From Marinobacter gelidimuriae (GTDB taxonomy: Bacteria; Pseudomonadota; Gammaproteobacteria; Pseudomonadales; Oleiphilaceae): a stretch of 64,000 nucleotides of DNA. The position numbers were made by a program, and so were the translations under genes. The notes beneath the pieces were generated by a model that was not told the DNA's origin, ran no database searches, and was given only the letters and a program-made list of their open reading frames with translations. This document shows positions 31,072 through 39,916 of this stretch, one piece after another (within the stretch, counting starts at the first letter, position 1; every line of letters begins with the position of its first letter). Location: positions 78,263 to 142,262 of the forward strand of contig NZ_KB889827.1 in NCBI RefSeq assembly GCF_000372805.1, given 5' to 3'.

Positions 31072-31947
31072 TTAATTAGCGCCCTGGGGGTCCTTCAAGA
31101 ACTTAAGAAAAGCGCTGTTGGCGTCGATCACCATCAGGTCGTCCTTGTTCGCAAAAGTATTACGGTAAGCTTCCAGGCTTCGGTAGAAGCTGTAGAAGTC
31201 TGGGTTCAAGCCATAGGCGTCGGCATAAGTTCTTGCCGCCTGGCCGTCGCCCTCACCACGAGTGGTTTCTGAACGCGAGAACGCTTCTGCCAGAACAATG
31301 GTGCGCTGGCGGTCGGCGTCAGCACGAATGCCTTCTGCCAGCTCGCGACCGCGGGAACGGAATTCCTGTGCCAGTTTCATCCGCTCTGTCGCCATACGGC
31401 GAAAAACGTTTTCACTAACCTGACCGGGAAATTCTATACCCTTTACCCGTATATCCCGTACTTCGATGCCAAACTCACTAACGGAGGTTTGGTTGACCAG
31501 CTCGATCAGGCGCATCATCAGCTGGTCGCGCTCACCGGAAACCACCTCCACCATGGTGCGAACACCGAACTGGTTGCGCAGACCGTTGTCGACCCGTGAT
31601 AACAGAAGCGACTGAGCACGGAGTTCGTCGCCACCGGTGGCGCGGTAAAACTGGTCCACATCGCGAATTTTCCAGGCAACGTAGGAATCTACATCCAGCG
31701 GTTTCTTCTCGACCGTCAGGTACTGCCGCGTTGGCAGATCCATGGTCAAAATACGGATGTCGAACTCACGCACCTGGTCAATCACCGGCACTTTAAAGTG
31801 AATGCCCGCCTGAATATCGGTCTGCACCAGTTCACCAAAGCGCAGTTTTACGCCGCGGTGAGTCTCCGGAATAATAAACACACTCGACATTACCAGCAGG
31901 ACGACAATCAGGGCGCCTGCAAGACCAACAATACTTTTAGGTCCCAT
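31072..31947 (-). CDS. hflC: HflC, SPFH-domain modulator of FtsH
   Basis: Forms with HflK the large periplasmic cage around FtsH protease in the inner membrane. 291 residues. One N-terminal membrane anchor (V-G-L-A-G-A-L-I-V-V-L-L-V-M, residues 6-22), then the SPFH/band-7 domain with P-E-T-H-R-G-V-K-L-R-F-G-E, and the coiled-coil rich in M, E, R (residues 190-250). Two bases downstream of hflK. Confidence 0.96.
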   Translation of the reverse strand: MGPKSIVGLAGALIVVLLVMSSVFIIPETHRGVKLRFGELVQTDIQAGIHFKVPVIDQVREFDIRILTMDLPTRQYLTVEKKPLDVDSYVAWKIRDVDQFYRATGGDELRAQSLLLSRVDNGLRNQFGVRTMVEVVSGERDQLMMRLIELVNQTSVSEFGIEVRDIRVKGIEFPGQVSENVFRRMATERMKLAQEFRSRGRELAEGIRADADRQRTIVLAEAFSRSETTRGEGDGQAARTYADAYGLNPDFYSFYRSLEAYRNTFANKDDLMVIDANSAFLKFLKDPQGAN

Positions 31948-31949
31948 GA

Positions 31950-33143
31950 TTATCTGCTCCTTCGGGCGTTGGTGTCTTGACGGGTGTTCATTTCCTGGAT
32001 CACCTGATTGGTGACATCCTGAATATCTGCCCGAGAAGCGCTACTGCTACCACTGCCGTCTCTGAGCGCTGCCGATGCGCCCTGGGTCAACCGATCCAGA
32101 GGCAGCAGCATCATATTGCCGCTGCTTTCGGTATCAACCAACACTTTGCTGCTGTTTGACAACACGGTCTCCATGGCCTGCAGATACATCCGCTCGCGGG
32201 TAACGACCGGTGCTTGCTGATATACCGCAAGCACCTCGAGGAAGCGAGCCGTTTCACCATTGGCGCGCTCAGTTACCTGCGCTTTGTAAGCGTTGGCTTC
32301 TTCAAGCATGCGCTGGGCTTCACCGCGGGCTTCTGGGACCACCTTGTTACGGTAGGTTTCCGCTTCTTCTTTTACACGCTGCTCGTCTTCACGGGCTCGC
32401 TGAACTTCGCGAAAAGCATCCTGCACCGCGGGTGGCGGCTGAGTGCTTTCCACGTTGACTCGTACAATTTGCAGGCCTGTGCCGTAATCGGCCAAAAATT
32501 TCTGCAGGCGCTGCTCAACCATCACGCCGAGCTGGGCACGGCCTTCGGTCAGAACGTCATCCAGCGTGGCACTGCCCACTTCGTGGCGCAGCGCACTGTC
32601 GGTGGCAAACGCTAAAGCCTGGTTGGAGTCACGCACGTTCAGAACGTAGGATTTGGCCTCGCCTACCCGGTACTGAACCTGAAGGTCAACGGTTACCAGG
32701 TTTTCGTCTTGGGTCAACATCTGACCGCTCGACTGCGCGGTGCGCACGTTGGTTACGCCCACTTTTGTGACATCGTCAATCAGCGGCACTTTAAAACGCA
32801 AGCCCGGGCTTTCGGTGCGGTTGTACTCACCAAAACGCAACACCACTGCACGTTCCTGCTCGTCAACCGTGTAGAACGACTGAAAAACAACGTAGCCGAC
32901 CACAAGTATGCCCGCCAGTGCCAGAACGGCACCAAAGCCACCGGATCTGCCGCCGATGCCCATGTTGCCACCGCCGCCGGATTTGCTGCCCTTGCCTTTA
33001 CCGCCCAGCAAACTGTTGAGCTTGTCGAGGCCCCTTTTCAGCGCTTCGTCGAGATCTGGTGGTCCTTGATCTTTGCCGTTACGACCACCGCTACCCCAAG
33101 GGTCGTTGTCGTTGCGGTTTCCACCCGGTTCATTCCAGGCCAT
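31950..33143 (-). CDS. hflK: HflK, SPFH-domain modulator of FtsH
   Basis: 397 residues. Cytoplasmic Gly/Lys-rich N-terminus (M-A-W-N-E-P-G-G-N, typical of HflK), membrane anchor near residues 80-98 (A-V-L-A-L-A-G-I-L-V-V-G-Y-V-V), SPFH domain (D-E-Q-E-R-A-V-V-L-R-F-G), coiled coil, and a Ser-rich C-terminal tail. ATG 33143 has GGAGAG five bases upstream; the open frame extends 12 codons further but lacks family similarity. Together with HflC it regulates FtsH-dependent turnover of membrane proteins. Confidence 0.96.
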   Translation of the reverse strand: MAWNEPGGNRNDNDPWGSGGRNGKDQGPPDLDEALKRGLDKLNSLLGGKGKGSKSGGGGNMGIGGRSGGFGAVLALAGILVVGYVVFQSFYTVDEQERAVVLRFGEYNRTESPGLRFKVPLIDDVTKVGVTNVRTAQSSGQMLTQDENLVTVDLQVQYRVGEAKSYVLNVRDSNQALAFATDSALRHEVGSATLDDVLTEGRAQLGVMVEQRLQKFLADYGTGLQIVRVNVESTQPPPAVQDAFREVQRAREDEQRVKEEAETYRNKVVPEARGEAQRMLEEANAYKAQVTERANGETARFLEVLAVYQQAPVVTRERMYLQAMETVLSNSSKVLVDTESSGNMMLLPLDRLTQGASAALRDGSGSSSASRADIQDVTNQVIQEMNTRQDTNARRSR

Positions 33144-33221
33144 AGTGCTCTCCGTTCTCAACATGTCGAATGGCTGCAAATACTACGAAATTCTTGGCTT
33201 ACGGGCAATAGGCGATGGCTT

Positions 33222-34520
33222 TCACTCGCTGCCTGCCCGGAACACCAATTCATCCTCCCGCACTCCCGCCCGGCTCAGTAGCTGATGCCAGTCGCGGTTT
33301 TGCAATCGCACTTCCAGTATGATTTCACCGGTTTCCCGGCTGGACTCGCTCAATACCGAATCCGCTTCATGAAGCAGCGCACGGAACTTGCCATCGGCCG
33401 GTCCCAGCACAACAAAATGATGCACAACGTCTTGCGCCAGGCGCTCTACAACGGCATCAAAAAGCCCCTGTAAACCGTCCCCGGTAACGGCCGATACCCA
33501 GGCCCTCACCGGCACGCCTTCTTGATTGCGATCCACTCGCGGAACAAAATCGTCTAGCAGATCCGTTTTGTTAAACACTTGCAGGACCGGCACTTCGTCA
33601 GCTCCGATTTCCGCCAGCACATTTTCTACCTGAGCTACATTGTCATCGCGACGTTCGTCGTGACAATCAATCACATGCAACAGCAGCGCGGCTTCGTTCG
33701 TTTCTTCCAGTGTGGCGCGAAACGATTCTACCAGTTTGTGTGGCAAGTGGCGGATGAAGCCCACAGTATCCGCCAGAATGACCGCACCGATATCCGGAAG
33801 TTCCAGACGCCGCATAGTTGGGTCGAGCGTCGCGAACAACTGGTCAGCAGTGTATACGTCGGAACTGGTGATTCGGTTGAATAGTGTAGACTTTCCAGCG
33901 TTGGTATAGCCAACCAGCGACACCGTGGGCACATCAGCCCGCACCCGGGCCCGGCGCCCCTGGTCACGCTGTCTGCGCACTTTTTCAAGGCGCTTGTTGA
34001 TCGACTTGATGCGCTCGCGCAGCAACCGGCGATCTGTTTCAAGCTGGGTCTCGCCGGGGCCACGCAGGCCAATACCGCCTTTTTGACGCTCCAGGTGAGT
34101 CCAGCCCCGCACCAGACGCGTTGACATGTGCTGAAGCTGTGCAAGCTCTACCTGCAGCTTGCCTTCATGGGTGCGGGCACGCTGTGCAAAAATATCCAGA
34201 ATAACGCCAGTGCGATCCAACACCCGGCACTGCAGTTCACGCTCAATGTTCCTTTCCTGGCTGGGACTTAGGGAATGATTGAACAGCACCACGTCGGCCT
34301 CTGCGGCGGCTACTGCAGCGCGAATTTCCTCAAGCTTGCCATCACCCACAAAAAAGCGCGGGCTCGGCTGCTTGCGCGACCCGGTGACTGTATCCACCGG
34401 CTCTACACCAGCAGAAATGACCAGCTCGCGAAATTCGCCAGGGTCTTCATTACCATCGTGCGCGGTAAAATCAATATTGACCAGAACCGCGCGCTCACCA
34501 ACGTCAGGACGCTCAAACAA
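33222..34520 (-). CDS. hflX: Ribosome-splitting GTPase HflX
   Basis: GTPase that splits stalled or stress-arrested 70S ribosomes. 432 residues. N-terminal nucleotide-binding domain, glycine-rich hinge R-Q-K-G-G-I-G-L-R-G-P-G-E, then G domain with G1 G-Y-T-N-A-G-K-S-T near residue 208, G3 D-T-V-G-F and G4 N-K-T-D-L. The start is TTG at 34520 (M-F-E-R-P-D-V-G-E), which aligns with the E. coli N-terminus M-F-D-R-Y-D-A-G-E; GGAG lies ten bases upstream. Downstream of hfq in the conserved order. Confidence 0.95.
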   Translation of the reverse strand: MFERPDVGERAVLVNIDFTAHDGNEDPGEFRELVISAGVEPVDTVTGSRKQPSPRFFVGDGKLEEIRAAVAAAEADVVLFNHSLSPSQERNIERELQCRVLDRTGVILDIFAQRARTHEGKLQVELAQLQHMSTRLVRGWTHLERQKGGIGLRGPGETQLETDRRLLRERIKSINKRLEKVRRQRDQGRRARVRADVPTVSLVGYTNAGKSTLFNRITSSDVYTADQLFATLDPTMRRLELPDIGAVILADTVGFIRHLPHKLVESFRATLEETNEAALLLHVIDCHDERRDDNVAQVENVLAEIGADEVPVLQVFNKTDLLDDFVPRVDRNQEGVPVRAWVSAVTGDGLQGLFDAVVERLAQDVVHHFVVLGPADGKFRALLHEADSVLSESSRETGEIILEVRLQNRDWHQLLSRAGVREDELVFRAGSE

Positions 34521-34571
34521 TGGGCAGTTTCTCCGGGTTACTCAATCAAAAAGTCAGATTCATATAAACAA

Positions 34572-34619
34572 ACACCCACGTCTCCGCGGAACCCTGGGGT
34601 TCGTCAGGAGCGCGGGTGT
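34572..34619. promoter_or_regulatory. Long imperfect hairpin between hfq and hflX
   Basis: ACACCC...GGAACCC on one side and GGGTTC...GGGTGT on the other form a long stem with internal mismatches (34572-34619). No U-run follows on the minus strand. It could slow or process the hfq-hflX transcript; in E. coli this cluster also has internal processing and promoter sites. Role inferred from position only. Confidence 0.45.
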
Positions 34620-34651
34620 ACCACTGGCACCAGCACAGCGAGACAGAAGAA

Positions 34652-34912
34652 TCAGTCTTCAGACTCGTCCTCATCCTCCTCGCCTGCGGGATTCTGCGGC
34701 GGAATGCGAACATTTCTTGCCGGCACAACGGTAGATATAGCGTGCTTATAGACCATCTGACTGACGGTGTTTTTCAGCAAAATAACGAATTGGTCGAAAG
34801 ATTCGATCTGGCCCTGCAATTTGATGCCATTGACCAAAAAAATAGAAACGGGAATGCGCTCTTTTCGCAGCGCATTCAGGTAAGGGTCTTGTAAAGAATG
34901 CCCTTTTGACAT
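34652..34912 (-). CDS. hfq: RNA chaperone Hfq
   Basis: Hexameric Sm-like protein that pairs small RNAs with mRNAs. 86 residues. Sm1 and Sm2 are intact: [27 protein letters not shown], and Y-K-H-A-I-S-T-V near residue 55. The C-terminal tail is short and ends in an acidic run (E-E-D-E-D-E-S-E-D), comparable to the acidic tip that regulates RNA release in other Hfq proteins. AGGAG is found upstream of ATG 34912. Between miaA and hflX as in E. coli. Confidence 0.97.
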   Translation of the reverse strand: MSKGHSLQDPYLNALRKERIPVSIFLVNGIKLQGQIESFDQFVILLKNTVSQMVYKHAISTVVPARNVRIPPQNPAGEEDEDESED

Positions 34913-34948
34913 GTGTATTCTCCTGTTTGAGTAAGTCAGATCGTCAAT

Positions 34949-36007
34949 TTAAGGTTTTAATGTGGTGTTAAGACCGGCTTTTTTCAAGGCGTCCGCAACG
35001 ATATCTTTGTTATCACTGCCCAGCCAAAGCGCATCTGGCCATTTTCGCAGCCAGGTTAGCTGTCGCTTGGCCAATTGACGGGTGGCAGCAACTCCTTTAT
35101 CGACAAAGGCCGCATGATCGCACTGGCCTGACAAATGCTCCCACGCCTGGCGGTATCCGACACAGCGCATGGATGGCATAGAGGGATCAAGATCACCGCG
35201 AGCCATCAAGCCTTCGACTTCACTCAGGAGACCTGCATCCAGCATAGCCAGAAAACGCTGGTAAATACGATCATGCAGTATCTGTCGCTGCTGCGGCGCA
35301 ACAACCAGTTGGACCACAGTATACGGAAGGCTAGAGCCTGCGTCTGCCTGCCAACCGGTGAAATAAGTGTAATTCTCGTTATCAGCAGCGTTGGCATCCG
35401 CCGTGTTGGCGATCACTGCAGGCGGTGCTTGCCAAAATGACGAAATCGGCTGGCCGGTCAAGCGCTGCACTTCCAACGCGCGGATCAGCCGCTGCCGGTT
35501 ATTGGGATGAATAAGGCGAGCCGCAACCGGATCCGCCGCCGCTAACTCCTGGTGCAGCGCTTCCCAACCCTGCAATTGAGCCTGTTGCACCAGCTGCTCA
35601 CGCACTTGCGGATTCGCCGACGGCAAATCTGACATACCGTGAAGCAACGCTTTGAAATACATCATGGTGCCACCCACTAACAGCGGAATGCGACCCGCTG
35701 CCGTAATTTTAGCCATCTCGGCCAGCGCATCGCGGCGGAAGTTAGCCGCGGAATAGGTGTCAGCAGGGTCACAGATATCAATCAGGCGGTGGGGCGCCTG
35801 CGCCAGCTCGGCTGCGCTGGGCTTGGCCGTACCGATATCCATACCGCAATAAATCATCGCCGAATCCACGCTGATGATATCGCAAGGTAAATGCTGGCAA
35901 AGCTGAAAAGCCAGGTCAGTTTTACCGGAGGCAGTGGGGCCCATAATGAAAATAGCAGGCGGCAATGCTGCCGCCGCGGGTTGATCGGCAGAACCGACAG
36001 CGTTCAT
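34949..36007 (-). CDS. miaA: tRNA dimethylallyltransferase MiaA
   Basis: Adds the isopentenyl group to A37 of tRNAs, giving the substrate of MiaB. 352 residues, slightly longer than usual because of an Ala/Pro-rich start. P-loop G-P-T-A-S-G-K-T near residue 23, [16 protein letters not shown] near residue 48 (C where R is common), [10 protein letters not shown] and the [14 protein letters not shown] motif as I-H-P-N-N-R-Q-R-L. Start ATG overlaps the mutL stop as TGATG. Confidence 0.95.
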   Translation of the reverse strand: MNAVGSADQPAAAALPPAIFIMGPTASGKTDLAFQLCQHLPCDIISVDSAMIYCGMDIGTAKPSAAELAQAPHRLIDICDPADTYSAANFRRDALAEMAKITAAGRIPLLVGGTMMYFKALLHGMSDLPSANPQVREQLVQQAQLQGWEALHQELAAADPVAARLIHPNNRQRLIRALEVQRLTGQPISSFWQAPPAVIANTADANAADNENYTYFTGWQADAGSSLPYTVVQLVVAPQQRQILHDRIYQRFLAMLDAGLLSEVEGLMARGDLDPSMPSMRCVGYRQAWEHLSGQCDHAAFVDKGVAATRQLAKRQLTWLRKWPDALWLGSDNKDIVADALKKAGLNTTLKP

Positions 36008-37899
36008 CAACGCCCCCGTAGAAACAGTTTGTCCAACTCGGCCAGCGTCATCACTGTCCAGGTTGGGCGGCCGTGGTTGCATTGACCGCTACGTTCGGTG
36101 GCCTCCATGTCCCTCAGCAGCGAGTTCATTTCCGGAATGGTTAACTGGCGGTTGGCCCGCACCGAGCCGTGGCATGCCATGGTGCCCAGTAATTCCTGAG
36201 TGACCGCCTCAACCCTGTCACTCTGGCCATGTTCAATCAAATCAGACAGCACATCCCGCACCAGCTGTTCACCATCGGCACCGCGCAACAACGCCGGAAT
36301 TTGTCGCACCGCCAGCGTCTCTGGCCCAATACGCTCTATTACCAGGCCCAACTGTTGCAGTTCATCGCCGTGGGTCTCAACCAGTCCGGCCTCTTTTTGG
36401 CTGACTGCCAGCGATAGCGGCACTAACAAAGGCTGGCTTTTCAGATCCTGCTGAGCCAACGCCTGTTTCATGCGCTCATACGTAATACGCTCGTGTGCCG
36501 CGTGCATATCCACCATAATCAATCCGGCGCGGCTCTGTGCCAGAATATAAATACCGTGCAACTGGGCAATGGCATAGCCCAAGGGCGGCTCTTGTTCGCT
36601 GTCCTCGGGCATTTGCAGAGGGTGAGCGGCAACGCTTGCCTGGTGGCCCGCAGACACACCGCCCCCGGCATTCAGGGCCTTATAAAACCCGAGCTGGTCA
36701 CTGGCCTGCCACTGATGTTGCGGATCTGGATGTGTAACTTGGCCAGGCGTTCGCTCGAGGCCGCCCGGGTAGCCCAAAGCCGATTCACTCGCGGCCGAAC
36801 CTGGCGACGGGAGCCCTTCAGCAGAACCCGTGACGGCTGCAACCGCGTTTTCGCGGCCCAGAGACTGCGCTACCGCACCACGCAAGTGGTCGTCCGGGCG
36901 CACGTCTGCCAGCGCTTTGTGCAGAGTACGAAACAGAAAATCGTGGACCAGACGACCATCGCGGAAGCGCACCTCGTCTTTGGTGGGGTGCACATTGACA
37001 TCCACCGATCCCGGGTCTACTTCCAGATACAGCACAAAAGCGGCGTGGCGATTGTTATAAAGCACATCACGGTAGGCCTGGCGTACAGCATGCGCCACCA
37101 GACGGTCACGAATCACACGACCGTTGACGAAAAAGTACTGAAGGTCAGCCTGACTGCGGGAAAAGGTGGGCAGAGCAACCCAGCCCCAAAGTTTCAAACC
37201 GGTGGCTTCGGCGCTAATGACCACTGCATTGTCGATAAACTGCTGACCACACAGCGACGCAATGCGCCGTTCTTTATCGAGCTCTGACAAGGCCGGTCGC
37301 AGGCTTTGCACGGCACGCTGGTTATGGCGCAGATTAAAGCCGGTATCGAAGCGACTTAGAGCCTGGCGCCGGACGCACTCTTCCACGTGGCCAAATTCGG
37401 TTTTTTCAGTACGCAAAAATTTGCGCCTCGCCGGCGTGTTAAAAAACAGATCGCGAACCTCTACCGTGGAACCCACCGGGTGCGCCGCCGGCGATACGTG
37501 CGCGTCCATATCGCGGCCTTCCACTTCGACTTTGCTTGCGGCCTCCTGATTTTCGGTGCGCGAGGTCAGGCTCAGGCGGGATACGGAACTGATACTGGCC
37601 AGTGCCTCACCACGAAAACCCAGCGACGCGACTGCCTCAAGGTCATCCAGACTGGTAATCTTGCTGGTGGCGTGGCGGCTCAGGGCCAGGGACAGGTCTT
37701 CAGCGGCGATACCACAGCCGTCGTCGCGCACCCGGATCAGCTTGACGCCGCCCTGTTCTATGTCCACATCCACCCGACTGGCACCCGCATCCAGAGCGTT
37801 TTCTATCAATTCTTTGACCACGGACGCCGGCCGCTCCACCACCTCACCGGCGGCAATCTGGTTCGCGAGCCGGGGGGACAGTAAATGTATGTGGGGCAT
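36007..37899 (-). CDS. mutL: DNA mismatch repair protein MutL (endonuclease-type)
   Basis: 630 residues. GHKL ATPase: [10 protein letters not shown] near residue 36, [16 protein letters not shown] and the K-D-E-V-R-F-x-D lysine motif. After a variable linker (about 340-440) the C-terminal domain has [12 protein letters not shown] (Asp464 region), A-C-H-G-S-V-R-A and C-N-H-G-R-P-T, the metal-binding set of nicking MutL proteins rather than the E. coli MutH-dependent form. Coupled to miaA downstream. Confidence 0.96.
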   Translation of the reverse strand: MPHIHLLSPRLANQIAAGEVVERPASVVKELIENALDAGASRVDVDIEQGGVKLIRVRDDGCGIAAEDLSLALSRHATSKITSLDDLEAVASLGFRGEALASISSVSRLSLTSRTENQEAASKVEVEGRDMDAHVSPAAHPVGSTVEVRDLFFNTPARRKFLRTEKTEFGHVEECVRRQALSRFDTGFNLRHNQRAVQSLRPALSELDKERRIASLCGQQFIDNAVVISAEATGLKLWGWVALPTFSRSQADLQYFFVNGRVIRDRLVAHAVRQAYRDVLYNNRHAAFVLYLEVDPGSVDVNVHPTKDEVRFRDGRLVHDFLFRTLHKALADVRPDDHLRGAVAQSLGRENAVAAVTGSAEGLPSPGSAASESALGYPGGLERTPGQVTHPDPQHQWQASDQLGFYKALNAGGGVSAGHQASVAAHPLQMPEDSEQEPPLGYAIAQLHGIYILAQSRAGLIMVDMHAAHERITYERMKQALAQQDLKSQPLLVPLSLAVSQKEAGLVETHGDELQQLGLVIERIGPETLAVRQIPALLRGADGEQLVRDVLSDLIEHGQSDRVEAVTQELLGTMACHGSVRANRQLTIPEMNSLLRDMEATERSGQCNHGRPTWTVMTLAELDKLFLRGR

Positions 37900-37956
37900 G
37901 TCTGGCGCGGACCTCTTTTTTCAACGAATTATTTAGCTAACGGCTCAGCTGAGTGC

Positions 37957-39327
37957 TCAGCTGGCAGGAATGGTAATGGTCTGGCCTACCATAACACGGT
38001 CGCTTTGCATGCCGTTAAGGTGCATGAGTTCACGCACGGACAACTGATTTTCCCGCGCCAGATCGGACAGGGTGTCGCCTCGCTGGATGCGATAGCGGCT
38101 CACACTATTCTGCATCTGGCCGTTCTGCTTCTGCCACGCCAGCAAGGTACCCGGCGGTGGTGTTTTGCGGAAATAGCCGTCGATACCGGTCATAATCGCA
38201 GCAGATAAGCGCTTACGGTAGACCTCAGTGGACAAGTTCTTCTCTTCCTGGGGATTTGAGATAAAGCCAGCCTCTACCAGTATAGAAGGTATGTCCGGCG
38301 ACTTGAGCACCACAAAGGAGGCCTGCTCTACGCCGGGCTTGTGCAGCTCGGTCACGCCGCCAAGCTGCCCCAATATTGCACTACCCACGCCCAGGCTGGC
38401 GTTAATGCTGGCGGTCATAGATAAATCCAGCAGAACCCCGGCAAGGGTGTCATCGCGGCCTTCCAGCGAAACGCCTGAGCCGCCAATCAGGTCAGAGCGG
38501 TTTTCGCTTTGCGCCAACCAGCGCGCGGTCTCACTGGTTGCCCCGCGCTGCGACAGAGCAAATACCGATGCCCCTTTTGGCTGTGGCGTGCGGAATGCAT
38601 CCGCATGCACCGACACGAAAAGATCGGCGTTGTATTTACGGGCCAGAAGCGTGCGATTACGCAGGCCTATGTAATAGTCGCCGGTACGGGTCAGCTTGGC
38701 GCTGTAGCCCGGGCGGTTGTTGATAAGGCCGTGCAGGGTTTTGGCCATATTCAGCACCACGTCTTTTTCACGGGTACCGCGGGGCCCGATAGCGCCCGGG
38801 TCTTCACCGCCGTGGCCAGCGTCAATCACTATGACTATGTCGCGTTTGCCCGCGGAGTCGTGGGTAATGGTAGGCTTTGCCGCCTTGGCCCTATCAACGC
38901 GGGTGCCACCTTCGTCAATCAGGTCTACCACCAGACGGTGGCCATATTGCTGGTTTGGCTTTAATAGAAAACTGCGAGGCTTCACGCTTTTTTGCAGGTC
39001 CAGCACAACCCTCAGATCGTTACCGTTGCGCACCGCGCTGCGAATACGGCGGATAGGGCTGCCAGACAAGTCCAGCTTGTCCAGGCTCGCCTGCAACCGG
39101 GTGTCTTTTAAATCAATAACCAGACGATCCGGACCCGCCAGAGCGAAAATATTGTGATCTACTTCACTGGCCGTATCGATAACCAGGCGGGTGTGATCCG
39201 GCGCCGGCCAGATTCGCAGGCCTTCCACACGGGTACCTGCCTGCGCCACCTGCATGAGAAGTAGCAGGTTGAGGGCCAGAAAAGCCAGCATACTCATGCC
39301 GCAGATCCTGTTATAGAAATAAGCCAT
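37957..39327 (-). CDS. amiB: N-acetylmuramoyl-L-alanine amidase, AMIN-Amidase_3-LysM
   Basis: Periplasmic cell-wall hydrolase for daughter-cell separation. 456 residues: signal peptide (residues 1-30, hydrophobic M-L-A-F-L-A-L-N-L-L-L-L-M, cleavage near A-Q-A), AMIN domain (about 35-135), Amidase_3 (about 160-390: V-I-D-A-G-H-G-G-E-D-P-G-A zinc site, F-V-S-V-H-A-D-A, and E-A-G-F-I-S-N), and a C-terminal LysM (Y-R-I-Q-R-G-D-T-L-S-D-L-A). ATG 39327 has AAAGGGA upstream; GTG 39345 is an unsupported alternative. Same position and order as amiB in other gammaproteobacteria. Confidence 0.94.
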   Translation of the reverse strand: MAYFYNRICGMSMLAFLALNLLLLMQVAQAGTRVEGLRIWPAPDHTRLVIDTASEVDHNIFALAGPDRLVIDLKDTRLQASLDKLDLSGSPIRRIRSAVRNGNDLRVVLDLQKSVKPRSFLLKPNQQYGHRLVVDLIDEGGTRVDRAKAAKPTITHDSAGKRDIVIVIDAGHGGEDPGAIGPRGTREKDVVLNMAKTLHGLINNRPGYSAKLTRTGDYYIGLRNRTLLARKYNADLFVSVHADAFRTPQPKGASVFALSQRGATSETARWLAQSENRSDLIGGSGVSLEGRDDTLAGVLLDLSMTASINASLGVGSAILGQLGGVTELHKPGVEQASFVVLKSPDIPSILVEAGFISNPQEEKNLSTEVYRKRLSAAIMTGIDGYFRKTPPPGTLLAWQKQNGQMQNSVSRYRIQRGDTLSDLARENQLSVRELMHLNGMQSDRVMVGQTITIPAS

Positions 39328-39341
39328 TGAACATCCCTTTG

Positions 39342-39857
39342 TCACAAATCGATATAGTGCACGTCTTCCGGGCCGATTATTTCCAGATCATTCAGCATAT
39401 CGGCGCCCACCTGGGAGCCAGCGCGCAAGATGGCCGAGCGACCATTGCCCTGGGATTCCAGATGCACTGTCAGGTCCGCCGTGGGCAGCAACTCTTCGCC
39501 CCTTTCCGGCCACTCCACCAGGCATAAACTATGATCATTGAAATAATCGCGAATGCCCATGAACTCCAGCTCTTCCGGGTCTTTCAGGCGATACAGGTCA
39601 AAGTGATACACCGGCGGCTGCAAGTTCTCGTAAGGCTCCACAATGGTGTAAGTCGGACTTTTTACCACACCCTCGTGCCCTAACCCGCGCAGCAGGCCGC
39701 GGCTGAGTGTGGTTTTGCCCATACCCAGATCACCACCCAGATAAATCGCCAGCGCGCTTTCTGCACGCATGACCAAGCGCGCCAACTCCCGGCCCAAGCG
39801 TTCGGTTTCACTGTCATCCGCCAGGAACAGCCGGCGCTCATTGCCAAAAATTGTCAT
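39342..39857 (-). CDS. tsaE: tRNA threonylcarbamoyladenosine biosynthesis ATPase TsaE
   Basis: ATPase that supports TsaB/TsaD in making t6A37. 171 residues. Walker A is G-D-L-G-M-G-K-T-T (the family usually has A-G-K-T), followed by S-P-T-Y-T-I-V-E-P-Y and H-F-D-L-Y-R-L, and the E-W-P-E-R motif near residue 118. The C-terminus extends about 15 residues beyond E. coli TsaE. amiB follows 14 bases downstream. Confidence 0.95.
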   Translation of the reverse strand: MTIFGNERRLFLADDSETERLGRELARLVMRAESALAIYLGGDLGMGKTTLSRGLLRGLGHEGVVKSPTYTIVEPYENLQPPVYHFDLYRLKDPEELEFMGIRDYFNDHSLCLVEWPERGEELLPTADLTVHLESQGNGRSAILRAGSQVGADMLNDLEIIGPEDVHYIDL

Positions 39858-39916
39858 AGGTCCTCCGGTGTACCGCGAACTCGTTTACACAGCGCTCCGT
39901 TCAATGACGGCTCAAT

